DNA of 64,000 nucleotides from contig OY782858.1 of assembly GCA_963678465.1 (NCBI GenBank), positions 1,488,001 through 1,552,000 on the forward strand. Reading direction: 5' to 3'. This DNA comes from Paludibacter sp963678465 (GTDB lineage Bacteria; Bacteroidota; Bacteroidia; Bacteroidales; Paludibacteraceae). The notes beneath the pieces were generated by a model. That model saw nothing but the letters and a program-made list of their open reading frames with translations. It ran no database searches and was not told the DNA's origin. Made by a program: the position numbers and the translations under genes. Shown here in pieces: positions 52,273 through 62,239 of this stretch (positions are counted from its first letter, which is position 1; each line of letters begins with the position of its first letter).

Positions 52273-53346
52273 TTATTTGAATAATTGTTGTAATGTTTGT
52301 GCCAGGTAGAGCTTACAATTCATCCATGTATGTCCGCCATCCACAATATAACCTTCTATGTTCAAGCCTTTTTCTTTAAACATGGCAATATTCTTTTTCA
52401 CACTTTCATACAGAAAATCGTCGGTTCCTACACTGATGGTAAAGAGTTTGAGCTGCTTATTCATTTTAGCAGCATCCGGAGAATAGTTGGCGAAGTTTTT
52501 TCTGAATTCTTCCGTTTCGGGATATGGCGCGTAAGAACATACATAAGCGAACTTATCGGTATTTGTCAAACCAATATTGAGTGTTTGTCCGCCGCCTACC
52601 GAGAATCCGGCAATAGCACGATTTTTACTGTCAGTCAATACCGGATAATTGGTTTCCACAAAAGGAATCACATCATTGATGACATCAGGAGTGAAATCAG
52701 GCATCGGTTTTGGACGCACATTGCCGTAAGGCATCACAATAATCATAGGTTTTGCCTTGCCCTGAGCTATCAAATTGTCTGCTATCAGATTTGCTTTTCC
52801 TACTTTTGTCCATGTTTCTTCAGTATCGGAACCACCGTGAATAAGGTACAACACAGGGTATTTTGTTTTGCCGCTTGCATCAAATCCGGGAGGCGTATAA
52901 ATCACCAGCGGGCGGGTTGTTCCCAATGTTTTTGATTCGTAGTAACGATAGCTGATTTTTCCGTGAGGAACATTCTGAAGTGAATGAACCAAGGGTTTAT
53001 CTCCCGGAATATCTACCAGACTATGTTTGAAACGTTCGTTGGCAAATATAGCGGTGTTATTCGGATCGTTTACCTGAGTGTTATCCACCCAAAAACAATA
53101 GGGATAAATATCAGGTTTGATAGAGTTTACAGTAACGCTCCATACACCCGCCTCATTCTTTTGCATCGGTAGTTTATCTTTCAGAAATTGTGCTTCGAGC
53201 AATACTACTTTTGCATCTTTTGCAAAAAAGCGGAAAGTTGCGCTATTTTTAGGTCCCATCTCGGGCGAGACAATCACGGGATTGCGCTGTGCCTGTATTG
53301 AGGTGGCAAGCAAAATTAAAGCGATAAATAATTGTATCTTTTTCAT
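52273..53346 (-). CDS. CE1 esterase with N-terminal CBM48-like domain (copy 1)
   Basis: A 357-residue exported esterase. After the signal (SIQAQ) comes an early-set beta domain (about 25-115, ATFRFFAKDAKVVLLEAQF, YPYCFWVD), then a CE1 alpha/beta hydrolase (about 125-357). The triad is Ser249 (GFSVGGG), Asp309 or 310 (GTDD) and His339 (DGGHTWMNC), with the oxyanion segment LIHGGSDTEE. The family hydrolyses acetyl or feruloyl esters on xylan. First of three tandem paralogues, and the one nearest the GH8 gene. Confidence 0.9.
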   Translation of the reverse strand: MKKIQLFIALILLATSIQAQRNPVIVSPEMGPKNSATFRFFAKDAKVVLLEAQFLKDKLPMQKNEAGVWSVTVNSIKPDIYPYCFWVDNTQVNDPNNTAIFANERFKHSLVDIPGDKPLVHSLQNVPHGKISYRYYESKTLGTTRPLVIYTPPGFDASGKTKYPVLYLIHGGSDTEETWTKVGKANLIADNLIAQGKAKPMIIVMPYGNVRPKPMPDFTPDVINDVIPFVETNYPVLTDSKNRAIAGFSVGGGQTLNIGLTNTDKFAYVCSYAPYPETEEFRKNFANYSPDAAKMNKQLKLFTISVGTDDFLYESVKKNIAMFKEKGLNIEGYIVDGGHTWMNCKLYLAQTLQQLFK

Positions 53347-53355
53347 ATCGTTTAC

Positions 53356-54510
53356 TTATTTAAACAGCAATTGAGCTGAAGTTGCCACATAATTTTTTAC
53401 ATTCATCCAGGTATGACCACCATCGGTTATCTGGCTTTTAAACACAACATTTTTGGACTTAAGAAAATCCATATATTCTACTGTTTGCTTGTACAGAAAA
53501 TCGTCAGTTCCCACACTTACCCAAAAAAGTTCAAACAGTTTATTGGTTCTTTCTGGCTGATCTACAAGGTATTTATATCTTGATTCTATTTCCTGCTGAC
53601 TAAGATACGAACTGTAAGCACACACATAGGAGAATTTGTCCATATTTCCGAATGCCGTACGCAAAGTTTGACCGCCACCCCGCGAAAATCCTGCAATAGC
53701 ACGATTCTGACTGTTAGCAGTTACTCTGTAATTTTTCTCAACATAAGGCAGAATATTTTGTATTAAATCATCTTCAAACTGTTTCGAACGCACTACTGCT
53801 TCTTTACTCTCACGTCCCATAGGGTCGCCGGGCTTGAGGCCTCCTTTTTGAGCTGCTATCTGAGCAGCCACATTTCCATTAGGCATTACCACAATCATGG
53901 GAGCAGCTTTCCCCTGAGCTATCAGATTATCCAGAATAAAATTGACTTTACCTACTTTGAAAAATGTTTCTTCCGTATCCGTCGTGCCGCTGATCAGATA
54001 AAAAACAGGATATTTTTGAGTAGTATTTTTTTCGTATCCGGGAGGAGTATAAATAACCAGTGAACCGGTGGTTCCTTCTGCTGAAGGATAATACTCATAA
54101 TTTACTGTTCCGTGTGGTACGTTCTGCATAGCGTGAATCAGTGGTGTTTCACCCGGCACGTCAAGTAAACTACCTTTGAAGCGTTCGTTAGGGAAGAAAT
54201 CTTCATTTGCAGGATCCATTACCGAAATACCATCCACAATAAAATTATAGGGATAAATATCGGGCTTCACCGGACCAAGCGTAACACTCCACATGCCCGA
54301 AGCATCTTTTGTCAATGCTGAAGTACCTTTCAGAAATTGTGCACTGATTTTCACATCAGTAGCTGTTGGCGAATAATAACGGAAAGTTACTGTTTTGTCG
54401 GCGTTTATCTGTGGCGAAAAAGCCATAGGACCTCTCGGAGGCTGTCCATTAGCCATGCCCGAAATTCCCAGTGCCACCAACGCAAAAATTATTCTTGTAA
54501 ACTGTTTCAT
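53356..54510 (-). CDS. CE1 esterase with CBM48-like domain (copy 2), altered oxyanion motif
   Basis: A 384-residue exported paralogue of its neighbours: signal ending MANGQ, CBM48-like domain (about 35-120) and a CE1 domain with Ser276 (GFSRGGG) and the DGGHTWMN His. Where copies 1 and 3 have LIHGGSD or LLHGSSD, this protein has LISGTTD, so the conserved His-Gly of the oxyanion loop is changed. A longer insert (AAQIAAQKGGLKPGDPMGRE, about 215-234) follows the MPNG strand. It may have a different ester preference or reduced activity. It lies 9 bp upstream of copy 1. Confidence 0.9.
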   Translation of the reverse strand: MKQFTRIIFALVALGISGMANGQPPRGPMAFSPQINADKTVTFRYYSPTATDVKISAQFLKGTSALTKDASGMWSVTLGPVKPDIYPYNFIVDGISVMDPANEDFFPNERFKGSLLDVPGETPLIHAMQNVPHGTVNYEYYPSAEGTTGSLVIYTPPGYEKNTTQKYPVFYLISGTTDTEETFFKVGKVNFILDNLIAQGKAAPMIVVMPNGNVAAQIAAQKGGLKPGDPMGRESKEAVVRSKQFEDDLIQNILPYVEKNYRVTANSQNRAIAGFSRGGGQTLRTAFGNMDKFSYVCAYSSYLSQQEIESRYKYLVDQPERTNKLFELFWVSVGTDDFLYKQTVEYMDFLKSKNVVFKSQITDGGHTWMNVKNYVATSAQLLFK

Positions 54511-54529
54511 AAGTATTTTATCGATTTTA

Positions 54530-55657
54530 TTATTTGAAAAGTTTGGGTAAAATAGTGGATAAATATAGTTTACAGTTCATCCATGTATGTCCGCCTTCCG
54601 ACGGGAAGTATTCATAACGGATTCCCTTTTTATCTAACACTTTCATATATTCATTCACAACATTGAATGTGATGTCTTCTTTTCCTACTCCGAACCACAA
54701 TAGTTTAATATTTTTGTCGGTTAGCTGCGGATTGGCAAAAGCTTCAGCATTGTTACGGTCGAACTCTTCTTCAATCATTCCCGGGGCAAAGCCGCACACA
54801 TAACTAAAGATATTGTAGTTATTCAATCCCAGATACAGTGTTTCGCCACCACCACCCGAAAATCCTGCAATGGCTCTGCTGTCTTTATCTTTCTTTACCC
54901 GATAATTTTCCTCGATAAAAGGCATCAGATTTCCAAAAAAATCTTTTTTGAATTCCTGCAGGTTTTCCCAGGTTCTTAAACTGCCGGTCTTACTGATAAC
55001 AGGATAAGATCTGCCGTAAGGCATTACAATGATCATTGGCAATGCTTTCTTCTGAGCGATAAGATTATCTAGAATAATATTGGCGCGTCCTACTTTTGTC
55101 CATGTTTCTTCCGTATCACTTGATCCATGCAACAGATACAACACAGGATAATTCGTTTTTGAGTCTTTTTCGTATCCCGGAGGCGTGTAAATCACAACAG
55201 GTCTTGCTCCCAATTCTTTCGAATAATAATACCGATAAGCCAGTGTTCCGTGAGGAACATTCTGCACCGTGTGAATAAGTGGTTGGCTACCTGTTATTTC
55301 TACAATACTGTTTTTAAATCCTTCGTTTGGGAAAATAACCTGATTTACAGGATCCGCCACCGAAACTCCGTCCACAATAAAGTTATAGGGGTACATATCC
55401 GGACTAACCGGACCGACCTTCACACTCCACACTCCCAACGAATCTTTTGTCATGGGGATAGCCGATCTTTCGAATTGAGCACTTACTTTCACATCTTTAG
55501 CCCTTGGAGCTAAAAAACGAAAAACGACTGTATTATCGGGGTTCACCTGAGGAGAAATCACTTCGGGAGGTGCCATTCTGGTTTGCTGAGCATAAATTGC
55601 TGATGATAGCGATATAGCCAGAAGTAGCAATAATTGTTGAACTTTCAATCGTGTCAT
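54530..55657 (-). CDS. CE1 esterase with CBM48-like domain (copy 3)
   Basis: A 375-residue exported esterase with a signal (SSAIYAQ), a CBM48-like domain (about 35-125) and a CE1 domain containing LLHGSSDTEE, Ser267 in GFSGGGGE and GGHTWMNC near the end. Three glycines follow the nucleophile, as in copies 1 and 2, supporting recent tandem duplication. The start codon overlaps the stop of the upstream alpha/beta hydrolase by 4 nt, so the two are translationally coupled. Acetyl-xylan or feruloyl esterase activity is expected. Confidence 0.9.
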   Translation of the reverse strand: MTRLKVQQLLLLLAISLSSAIYAQQTRMAPPEVISPQVNPDNTVVFRFLAPRAKDVKVSAQFERSAIPMTKDSLGVWSVKVGPVSPDMYPYNFIVDGVSVADPVNQVIFPNEGFKNSIVEITGSQPLIHTVQNVPHGTLAYRYYYSKELGARPVVIYTPPGYEKDSKTNYPVLYLLHGSSDTEETWTKVGRANIILDNLIAQKKALPMIIVMPYGRSYPVISKTGSLRTWENLQEFKKDFFGNLMPFIEENYRVKKDKDSRAIAGFSGGGGETLYLGLNNYNIFSYVCGFAPGMIEEEFDRNNAEAFANPQLTDKNIKLLWFGVGKEDITFNVVNEYMKVLDKKGIRYEYFPSEGGHTWMNCKLYLSTILPKLFK

Positions 55658-56559
55658 TTTTTTACATTAGCATTAGTTGTTGTTCCAATCCATTCCAACA
55701 GCGGAGTCATCCAACCTTTACGTCCGAAAACAAATCCATGTCCTCCCTTAGGATAAACATGCATTTCAACGGGCACTTTATGGCGACGCAATGCTTCAAA
55801 ATAATTGATACTATTATCCACATCCACCACGTTATCGTCGGCAGCATGGGTAATGTATGCCGGTGGTGTATTTTCTTTCACCTGCAATTCGTTCGAGAAC
55901 AAATCAACCAACTGTTGCGAAGGTTGTTCGCCCAGAAGCTGTTTCCTTGAGTCGCGATGCGTCAAAGCCTGCTGCATGGTGATAACCGGATAAACAACTA
56001 CCTGAAAATCGGGACGCAAACTTGTTCCTTTAGGATTATCAATCAATGCTTTCTCAAAATGAGTTGCTGCTGAAGAAGCTAAATGCCCTCCGGCAGAGAA
56101 ACCCATAATGCCTATTTTAGCCGGATCGATATTCCATTTGACTGCATTTTCACGTACAAGTTTAATGGCCTGTTGAGCATCCTGCAGTGGACCGGTAGAT
56201 TTATCGGTCATAATAGCATCAACAGGTAAACGATATTTAAGCACAAAAGCAGCGATACCATTTTTGGCTAATTCTTTGGCATTGGACACTCCTTCGCCCT
56301 GATATACCACCACGCTATAACCACCACCGGGACAAATTACTACAGCAGCTCCGGTTTCCTTGCCTTTTTCAGGCAGGTAAATCTCTAATGTAGGGCTTGT
56401 AACGTTTCTGAACATGCCTCCGCCAAAGCTTTCTTTGTAATCAGCGGGTGCAACTTTGGAATGTGGAATAGCTGCATCGTAAAGCGGAATAATTTCCTGC
56501 GCCTTGGTAGAAAAGCCGGCAAGGAGGATCAATACAAAGATTATTAGTTTCCGTTTCAT
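55654..56559 (-). CDS. Alpha/beta hydrolase, acetyl-esterase-like
   Basis: A 301-residue exported protein. The ATG at 56559 (MKRKLIIFVLILLAGFSTKAQ) is the best signal start. Its features are VVICPGGGYSV (oxyanion loop), nucleophile Ser155 in GFSAGGHLAS, Asp in HAADDNVV, and His in GGHGF. This is the pattern of Bacteroidetes xylan esterases often annotated as endo-xylanase or acetyl esterase. The substrate, acetylated xylo-oligosaccharides, is inferred from the locus. It ends in a 4-nt overlap with the next gene. Confidence 0.85.
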   Translation of the reverse strand: MKRKLIIFVLILLAGFSTKAQEIIPLYDAAIPHSKVAPADYKESFGGGMFRNVTSPTLEIYLPEKGKETGAAVVICPGGGYSVVVYQGEGVSNAKELAKNGIAAFVLKYRLPVDAIMTDKSTGPLQDAQQAIKLVRENAVKWNIDPAKIGIMGFSAGGHLASSAATHFEKALIDNPKGTSLRPDFQVVVYPVITMQQALTHRDSRKQLLGEQPSQQLVDLFSNELQVKENTPPAYITHAADDNVVDVDNSINYFEALRRHKVPVEMHVYPKGGHGFVFGRKGWMTPLLEWIGTTTNANVKK

Positions 56560-56571
56560 AATTATATTCAA

Positions 56572-57489
56572 TTAAAGTGCTTGTTTTTTCTTCGCATTTG
56601 TTACAAAAAAGTCAACCATTAACTGTAGATTTTTATCCACATGTACACCAGGTCCATGTTGTCCGCCCGGAACCAAATAAAACTGGCTCTGCACTTTTGC
56701 TTTTTGTAAAGCATCATATAATAATTCGCTTTGGCAATGCGGAACTACATTGTCCTTATCGCCATGAAAAATCAAAAATGGAGGATCGCTCGGATCAACA
56801 TAAGTAATTGGGCTGGCAAGCAAACATTTATCTTTGTTTTCCTGAATTGGACCACCGATGTAAAGCGAAGCCGGAGAACGGGCATCGTTATGAACAAAAT
56901 TTGTTCCGCCACAAGAATCCATTACCAACATATTTGTAGGTCCAAACCAATCCACAACGGCATCCACCGAACTACTTTGCGAAGTGTTTGGTCCAACATT
57001 GCCTTCAATATCGACCGAAACAGTACCCAGTGTATGCGTTTTTACCTTGCCGGTTGTGCCTGCCATTGCAGCCATATTACCGCCGGACGAACTACCTGAA
57101 ATGCCTACAAAAGCAGGATTTAGCTGATATTTAGCTGCATTTGCCCGAACAAAACGAATCGCCGCTTTGATGTCGTTCATGGGTGCAGGAAATTTAGCAT
57201 CCATGCTCGAACGGTGATTAGGCATCACCACAGCAAAACCGGCATCGAGCAAAGCCTTGCCAACTGTATTGAGATCAGCGCCTTTTGAGCTGTTCGAAAA
57301 CCAGGCACTACCATAAATATAAATCACTACCGGATATGTTGATTTCTGAATCTGAGGTAAATAAATATCCAGCTGATGATATTTAGCCGAATCACCGGCA
57401 TAATTCAAATCCTTCCAACTTTTGGAATATGACTGACCAAAACAGGTCATCGAAATCATCGAAAAAAGAATAATTGCAAGTTGTTTCAT
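56572..57489 (-). CDS. Alpha/beta hydrolase, BD-FAE / lipase-like esterase
   Basis: A 305-residue exported hydrolase (signal MKQLAIILFSMISMTCFGQ). The layout LDIYLPQIQKSTYPVVIYIYGSAWF, MPNHRSSMDAKFPAPMNDIKAAIRFVR, Ser134 (SGSSSGG), GDKDNVVPHCQS and GGQHGPG fits the hormone-sensitive-lipase-like esterases. These include the BD-FAE feruloyl esterases of Bacteroidetes xylan loci. The usual HGGGW oxyanion motif is IYGSAW here. Deferuloylation or deacetylation of xylan fragments is likely. It lies 12 bp from the next hydrolase gene. Confidence 0.85.
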   Translation of the reverse strand: MKQLAIILFSMISMTCFGQSYSKSWKDLNYAGDSAKYHQLDIYLPQIQKSTYPVVIYIYGSAWFSNSSKGADLNTVGKALLDAGFAVVMPNHRSSMDAKFPAPMNDIKAAIRFVRANAAKYQLNPAFVGISGSSSGGNMAAMAGTTGKVKTHTLGTVSVDIEGNVGPNTSQSSSVDAVVDWFGPTNMLVMDSCGGTNFVHNDARSPASLYIGGPIQENKDKCLLASPITYVDPSDPPFLIFHGDKDNVVPHCQSELLYDALQKAKVQSQFYLVPGGQHGPGVHVDKNLQLMVDFFVTNAKKKQAL

Positions 57490-57514
57490 TTTTATAACTT
57501 CTAAATTATTTCGT

Positions 57515-59479
57515 TTATTTAAAAATCAATCCTGCGAACTGATTTAACGATCTTCTCCAGGTCAACCATTCGTGTGATGTTCCGGGAGATTCGTAATATA
57601 CATGTTTGATGCCGGCTTTTTCAAGTTCCTTGTGGAAATTATTCACCGTTTGATACATGTTTGTAGGTTCGTCGGTACCAATACTCAGGTACATTAATTT
57701 CACTTTTTGATTGAAAGCATTTACATCAGACCATACTCCGTTGTACATTTTTGAGAAATCTTCGCCCTGTTGCATAAATCCGGCGCCACTAAATCCACCT
57801 ATGTATGCAAATTTATCAAGGTTGGAAAGTGTAATCTGGAAAGACTGAAAACCTCCCATCGATAAACCAGCCATTGCACGGTGATCTCTGTCTGCAATCG
57901 TACGGAATTGTTTATCAATCATTGGAATGATTTCGTTGATGAAAACATTTTCCAATGCTTTGTTATTGAAAGCCGCTCTCATTCCCTGATTTCCCTGAGG
58001 ACGTGGAGCTGTAGGATCAACCGCAGCACCTCTGTCCATTACCACAATCATTGGTTTTGCTTTCCCTTCGGCAATCAGATTATCCATAATGGCATCCATT
58101 TTGCCCTGATTAGGCCAACCGGTTTCATCCTCACCACCACCGTGTTGTAGATAAAGCACAGGATATCTTTCGGTACTATTATCATATCCGGCAGGCGTAT
58201 AAACAAAAGCTCTGCGCCACGATTTTGTAACGTTAGAGAAATAGCGTATCTGTCTGATTTGTCCGTGAGCTACATTTTTCATATTGTAGTAATCCACTCC
58301 TTTTTCAGGAATTTCGATACCACTTGCCATACGACTCATGCCATAAAAAGTCTGGCTGTTAGGGTCACAAACGGCTACTCCATCAATCAGGATAGAATAA
58401 TAATGGAAGCCCGGAACAATCGGATCGGTGGTAATGGCCCACGAACCTTCTTCTTCCTTCACCATATCGTATTTTTTACCTAAATCGACCTGTACTTTTT
58501 GTGCTTCGGGCGCTTTGATACGGAACAATACTTTGTTATCAGACAAAATTTGTGGATATTGTGCTCCGGGTACATTTGTTGAAGCCGAAACAGGTTCCGC
58601 ATTTTCGGCTGGAAGGTTACTGAACTGCTGGATCAATGCTGGTGTAACAGGCTTAAACAACAGCTGCGAAAACATATACAGGTTTTGTTTCCAAACTTTA
58701 AAGTCGTGAAATCCACCGGGAATTACCTGATAAACATGAGCAACCTGATTGGCTTGCATATAATCATGCGTACGTTTACTGAAAGTTATCAGTCCATCCT
58801 TATCGCCGCACGAAATCCAGAGTAGTTTCAGCTTTTTCTTAGCATTTTCCACATTCGGCATCAGTTCCTGTGGCGATTTTGTATTAGGAGCGGAAGAAAA
58901 ACCACCTACCCACGCAAACGTATTCAGATTGCCAAGACCAAAGTTTAACGACTGTCCGCCACCCATCGACAGTCCGGCCAAAGCTCTGTTTTCCTGATTC
59001 TTCAGTACCGGAAAGTTTTTTTCTACATAAGGGATCAAATCGTTGAGCAGGTCTTTTTCGAAAGTAGCAAAAGCCTGCACTTTAGTACCTTCCATGATAT
59101 TGCCAATGGCACGATCGTCCTTCATTGCACGTCCGTTAGGTAAAATCACTATCATCGGAGCAATTTTTTTATCGGCATACAAATTATCCAAAATCACATG
59201 AGGATTTCCCTGATTGAACCATTCTTTCTCGTCGCCTCCAATACCGTGGAGCAGATACAGCACCGGATATTTTTTCGATTTTGAATACCCCGGAGGTGTA
59301 TAAACTAATGCTCTGCGGGTACTACCAACAGTAGTTGAATTATACACAATTGTATCAATTTTGCCCCGTTGTATTCCGGCTCTCTGAACATCAAAACCTT
59401 CGGGCGCACTTTTAAAATTCTGACTATTGACAGATAGAAAAAGTGATAAAATCAGTGATAAAACTAAAAATTTTTTCAT
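57515..59479 (-). CDS. Double-domain CE1 esterase (two catalytic domains)
   Basis: A 654-residue exported protein with two complete CE1 domains. The first (about 30-280) has LLHGIGGDEKEW, Ser171 in GLSMGGG and His258 (GGFHDF). A CBM48-like linker domain follows (about 300-390). The second CE1 (about 405-654) has LQHGGGEDETGW, Ser540 in GLSMGGF and GTSHEW. A two-domain enzyme of this kind, DmCE1B from Dysgonomonas mossii, combines acetyl and feruloyl esterase activities. A similar division of labour is plausible but not shown here. It is separated from GH30 by 114 bp. Confidence 0.9.
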   Translation of the reverse strand: MKKFLVLSLILSLFLSVNSQNFKSAPEGFDVQRAGIQRGKIDTIVYNSTTVGSTRRALVYTPPGYSKSKKYPVLYLLHGIGGDEKEWFNQGNPHVILDNLYADKKIAPMIVILPNGRAMKDDRAIGNIMEGTKVQAFATFEKDLLNDLIPYVEKNFPVLKNQENRALAGLSMGGGQSLNFGLGNLNTFAWVGGFSSAPNTKSPQELMPNVENAKKKLKLLWISCGDKDGLITFSKRTHDYMQANQVAHVYQVIPGGFHDFKVWKQNLYMFSQLLFKPVTPALIQQFSNLPAENAEPVSASTNVPGAQYPQILSDNKVLFRIKAPEAQKVQVDLGKKYDMVKEEEGSWAITTDPIVPGFHYYSILIDGVAVCDPNSQTFYGMSRMASGIEIPEKGVDYYNMKNVAHGQIRQIRYFSNVTKSWRRAFVYTPAGYDNSTERYPVLYLQHGGGEDETGWPNQGKMDAIMDNLIAEGKAKPMIVVMDRGAAVDPTAPRPQGNQGMRAAFNNKALENVFINEIIPMIDKQFRTIADRDHRAMAGLSMGGFQSFQITLSNLDKFAYIGGFSGAGFMQQGEDFSKMYNGVWSDVNAFNQKVKLMYLSIGTDEPTNMYQTVNNFHKELEKAGIKHVYYESPGTSHEWLTWRRSLNQFAGLIFK

Positions 59480-59593
59480 GGTATAACTGAGATTTTTAAA
59501 AATGTGATTATATAAGTTTGATAATCAATAATTTTATTATTTAAAAAACATATTTCTTCGAATACTTTTTTAATATGCTAATTTGTCTTTGAA

Positions 59594-62227
59594 TCAAGGC
59601 TGTATGGTTCGTAAGTCCACATCGACCGTTGATTTAAATACTTTTCCTGATTTAATATATGGAGTATTTTTCTTTAATATATACACTTGCCTTCCTAACA
59701 TATCGAATACCCTGTTATCAATGTTTTCAGCATCTGAAAAAATTGGAGTGATGGCCGACAAACCATTCAAACCAAGCGTCAAAGTTGAATTTTGGTTCGA
59801 TGCAACCGTAAGAAAAGCGCTGCACGAAGGCACAAGAGGTTCATTACCGGCAGTCACCATATTAAATGATGTAACTCCATTCAATGTTTGAAGCACATAA
59901 CTCCCCACGGGTGCTTTCTGAGCTAAATAAACAAGGCTAAAATTGTTTACATTTTGTCCGTGAGGTGTCGAAACATTGCCCGAACCCGAAAACACAAATG
60001 TTCCGGTTCCTTTTACAAGTACTCCCGTATTTGCCGGAATTACATTTCCCTGAATTGGAGAGCAATTCACCGAATTACCCGCATACTGAAGCGTATATAC
60101 TTCCGCACCTGAAGGAATTGTCGCTTCAAAAGGTAACACCAGCATATCGTATCCGTTAACGGTCTTAGAATAAACGGCATTGGTGGCATTAAATGCAGTT
60201 GGCGAATAAAAGTTACCCGCATTGGCATCTAATAACAACTGGCTGCATGTTGTACCCGACACAACATTCGCATTTGTGTTGGCAACAGCCGGGTTTACAA
60301 CATAAATGCAATTTTTATTGGCAGCCAAAGATCTCCAATCCTGAGAAGCATCCACCGAAGTAGTTGCCGAGAAATCGAGTAAATTTGTGAGTGGGTTTTC
60401 AATACAATCAAGCAAATAACTATCTCCCTTGCTGTAAACACCCGTGAACTTATACAAACCTTCGTTCACAAGTCGGAAGTACACATCGCCCAGCGTAAGA
60501 TACAAAATCGACGAATAGTTACCATTGGTGATACTTACAATTCCTTTACAACCATCAGGCAGAGCCGTTTTCGACAAATCGAAAATCCAGTCGAAATTTC
60601 CACTTTGCGGAAGGGCGAAGCTACCATAGTTTTTCGAGCTTAAATTTCCGGCATCGTTTATATAATACAATGTGGTATTGGCAGATGTATAAAGATTAGC
60701 TGAGCTAAGTTTATTGACACGCAAAACAAGCTGGTTGTATTGTTTATCGATTTGCAAATATCCATTAGCTGCGGTTTTGTTCGAGCTTACAAGAGAGCGG
60801 TTCACATCGAGTATAACAACTTTATCGGACATTTGATAGTCTGTGCCAAAAGCCGAGTTAGTAATGTTCATACTTTCAATTTTATTGAAACGACCTCCCT
60901 GCATTTGAGAGACCTCACGTACACTGCTTTTTTTGAACACTATAGTATTAATGCTTGAAGCACCAATTAAGACTTTTGGTCTGCAAGCCTCCTCCGACAG
61001 CACGATAGATTCTTCTGAAAAATTAATCGTTTCGGTAGTGCTCACCTTTTTTCCTCCTAATGTATAAAAAGGCAAATCCATTGTAAGATTATAATTATCA
61101 GTCGATGTATTTGCAATCACTACCATCACGCTATCACCCGTCGCAGAGATATATGAGGATCCCTGTAACTTATTTGACGCATCGTTCCAGTTGCATTCTA
61201 CACGTGTGGCGCCGGTGGTGTATTTGGCAAATTGCGAAAGGATATAACCCCGTTTTGTAATTTCGCCCGAAGTTGTGCCATACTGTCCATCGCCTAACAT
61301 GGCATAATATCGTTTTGAAGCATAATGTATCCATGCATTTGTGTTGGCCAACATTGCATTGTTCACCGCATTGAAAAACGTAAAAGCGTCAGTACTCCAT
61401 ACAAAATCGCGTGCAGCCACAGATGAGTTCGAATTCCAATTGATTAAAAACTCAGTCATCCATGCTTCTTTGCCCTTGCTTTGCAGTTGTTTGAATCCGC
61501 TCTGGACAGCTCCATACTGGTGTCCACCATAGATATCAAAAAACGGGTGGACATCATCGGCCAATAAAGCATTAGCATAATTATCAGACATGCCGACACT
61601 TTCGGGAGCTATGACTTTGCAATTTATTTTGTTTCGGTGATTTTTCAGGAAGTTGGCAATTTGCACAGGCGACCATATACATCCGGCATAACTTGCTTTT
61701 TCATCCGGCTCGTTTTGTATAGAAATGGCATCCAACTCCACTCCATTGTTGCGAAGATAAATCACAAAGTTATTCAGATAATTAGCATAATCGGCATAAT
61801 ACTCCTCCCTGAGCGACGTTGTTTGCTGTACTCCATTCGCATCGGTATATACTGCATTTATCGTATTGTAGGTTTTCCATTCGGCAGGCATCGACCACGG
61901 GCTGGCAAAAAGAGTCAGTCCCAGAGACTTTGCCAGTTTTGCTGTTGATACACACTGCCCCCAGTTTGATTCACCAATCGGAATATAAATGCGCATAATG
62001 TTCAGTCCCAAATTGCTTCCCTTGCCCCATACCTGACGTATTTCATTTTCGGACATATGGCCGTAGCTAAACTGAGGACTATTTACAAAACCTCCGTAAC
62101 CACTTACTTTCTGATAAGTTATTTCTTTGTTTACCCGAAGGGATGCATCCCGGGTTGTAGCGTTTGCAAAACCAATTACAGCTATCAGTGTTGTTATAAT
62201 CGAAATTTTTCGAAGGGTATTATTCAT
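59594..62227 (-). CDS. GH30 (glucurono)xylanase with C-terminal extension
   Basis: An 877-residue exported enzyme. The GH30 barrel (about 35-370) has acid/base Glu173 (ISIQNEPD) and nucleophile Glu259 (AWMTEFLI), with YQKVSGYGGFVNSP and LFASPWSMPAEWK near the start. The layout fits the subfamily 8 type that cuts next to glucuronate side chains, but the key arginine was not identified. After the barrel's beta-sandwich (to about 430) there is a long beta-rich region of unknown type. It ends with a short ENIDNRVFDMLGRQVYILK segment resembling T9SS or Bacteroidales C-terminal sorting tails. The only clear endo-acting xylanase in the window. Confidence 0.9.
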   Translation of the reverse strand: MNNTLRKISIITTLIAVIGFANATTRDASLRVNKEITYQKVSGYGGFVNSPQFSYGHMSENEIRQVWGKGSNLGLNIMRIYIPIGESNWGQCVSTAKLAKSLGLTLFASPWSMPAEWKTYNTINAVYTDANGVQQTTSLREEYYADYANYLNNFVIYLRNNGVELDAISIQNEPDEKASYAGCIWSPVQIANFLKNHRNKINCKVIAPESVGMSDNYANALLADDVHPFFDIYGGHQYGAVQSGFKQLQSKGKEAWMTEFLINWNSNSSVAARDFVWSTDAFTFFNAVNNAMLANTNAWIHYASKRYYAMLGDGQYGTTSGEITKRGYILSQFAKYTTGATRVECNWNDASNKLQGSSYISATGDSVMVVIANTSTDNYNLTMDLPFYTLGGKKVSTTETINFSEESIVLSEEACRPKVLIGASSINTIVFKKSSVREVSQMQGGRFNKIESMNITNSAFGTDYQMSDKVVILDVNRSLVSSNKTAANGYLQIDKQYNQLVLRVNKLSSANLYTSANTTLYYINDAGNLSSKNYGSFALPQSGNFDWIFDLSKTALPDGCKGIVSITNGNYSSILYLTLGDVYFRLVNEGLYKFTGVYSKGDSYLLDCIENPLTNLLDFSATTSVDASQDWRSLAANKNCIYVVNPAVANTNANVVSGTTCSQLLLDANAGNFYSPTAFNATNAVYSKTVNGYDMLVLPFEATIPSGAEVYTLQYAGNSVNCSPIQGNVIPANTGVLVKGTGTFVFSGSGNVSTPHGQNVNNFSLVYLAQKAPVGSYVLQTLNGVTSFNMVTAGNEPLVPSCSAFLTVASNQNSTLTLGLNGLSAITPIFSDAENIDNRVFDMLGRQVYILKKNTPYIKSGKVFKSTVDVDLRTIQP

Positions 62228-62239
62228 GATTTTTTTATA

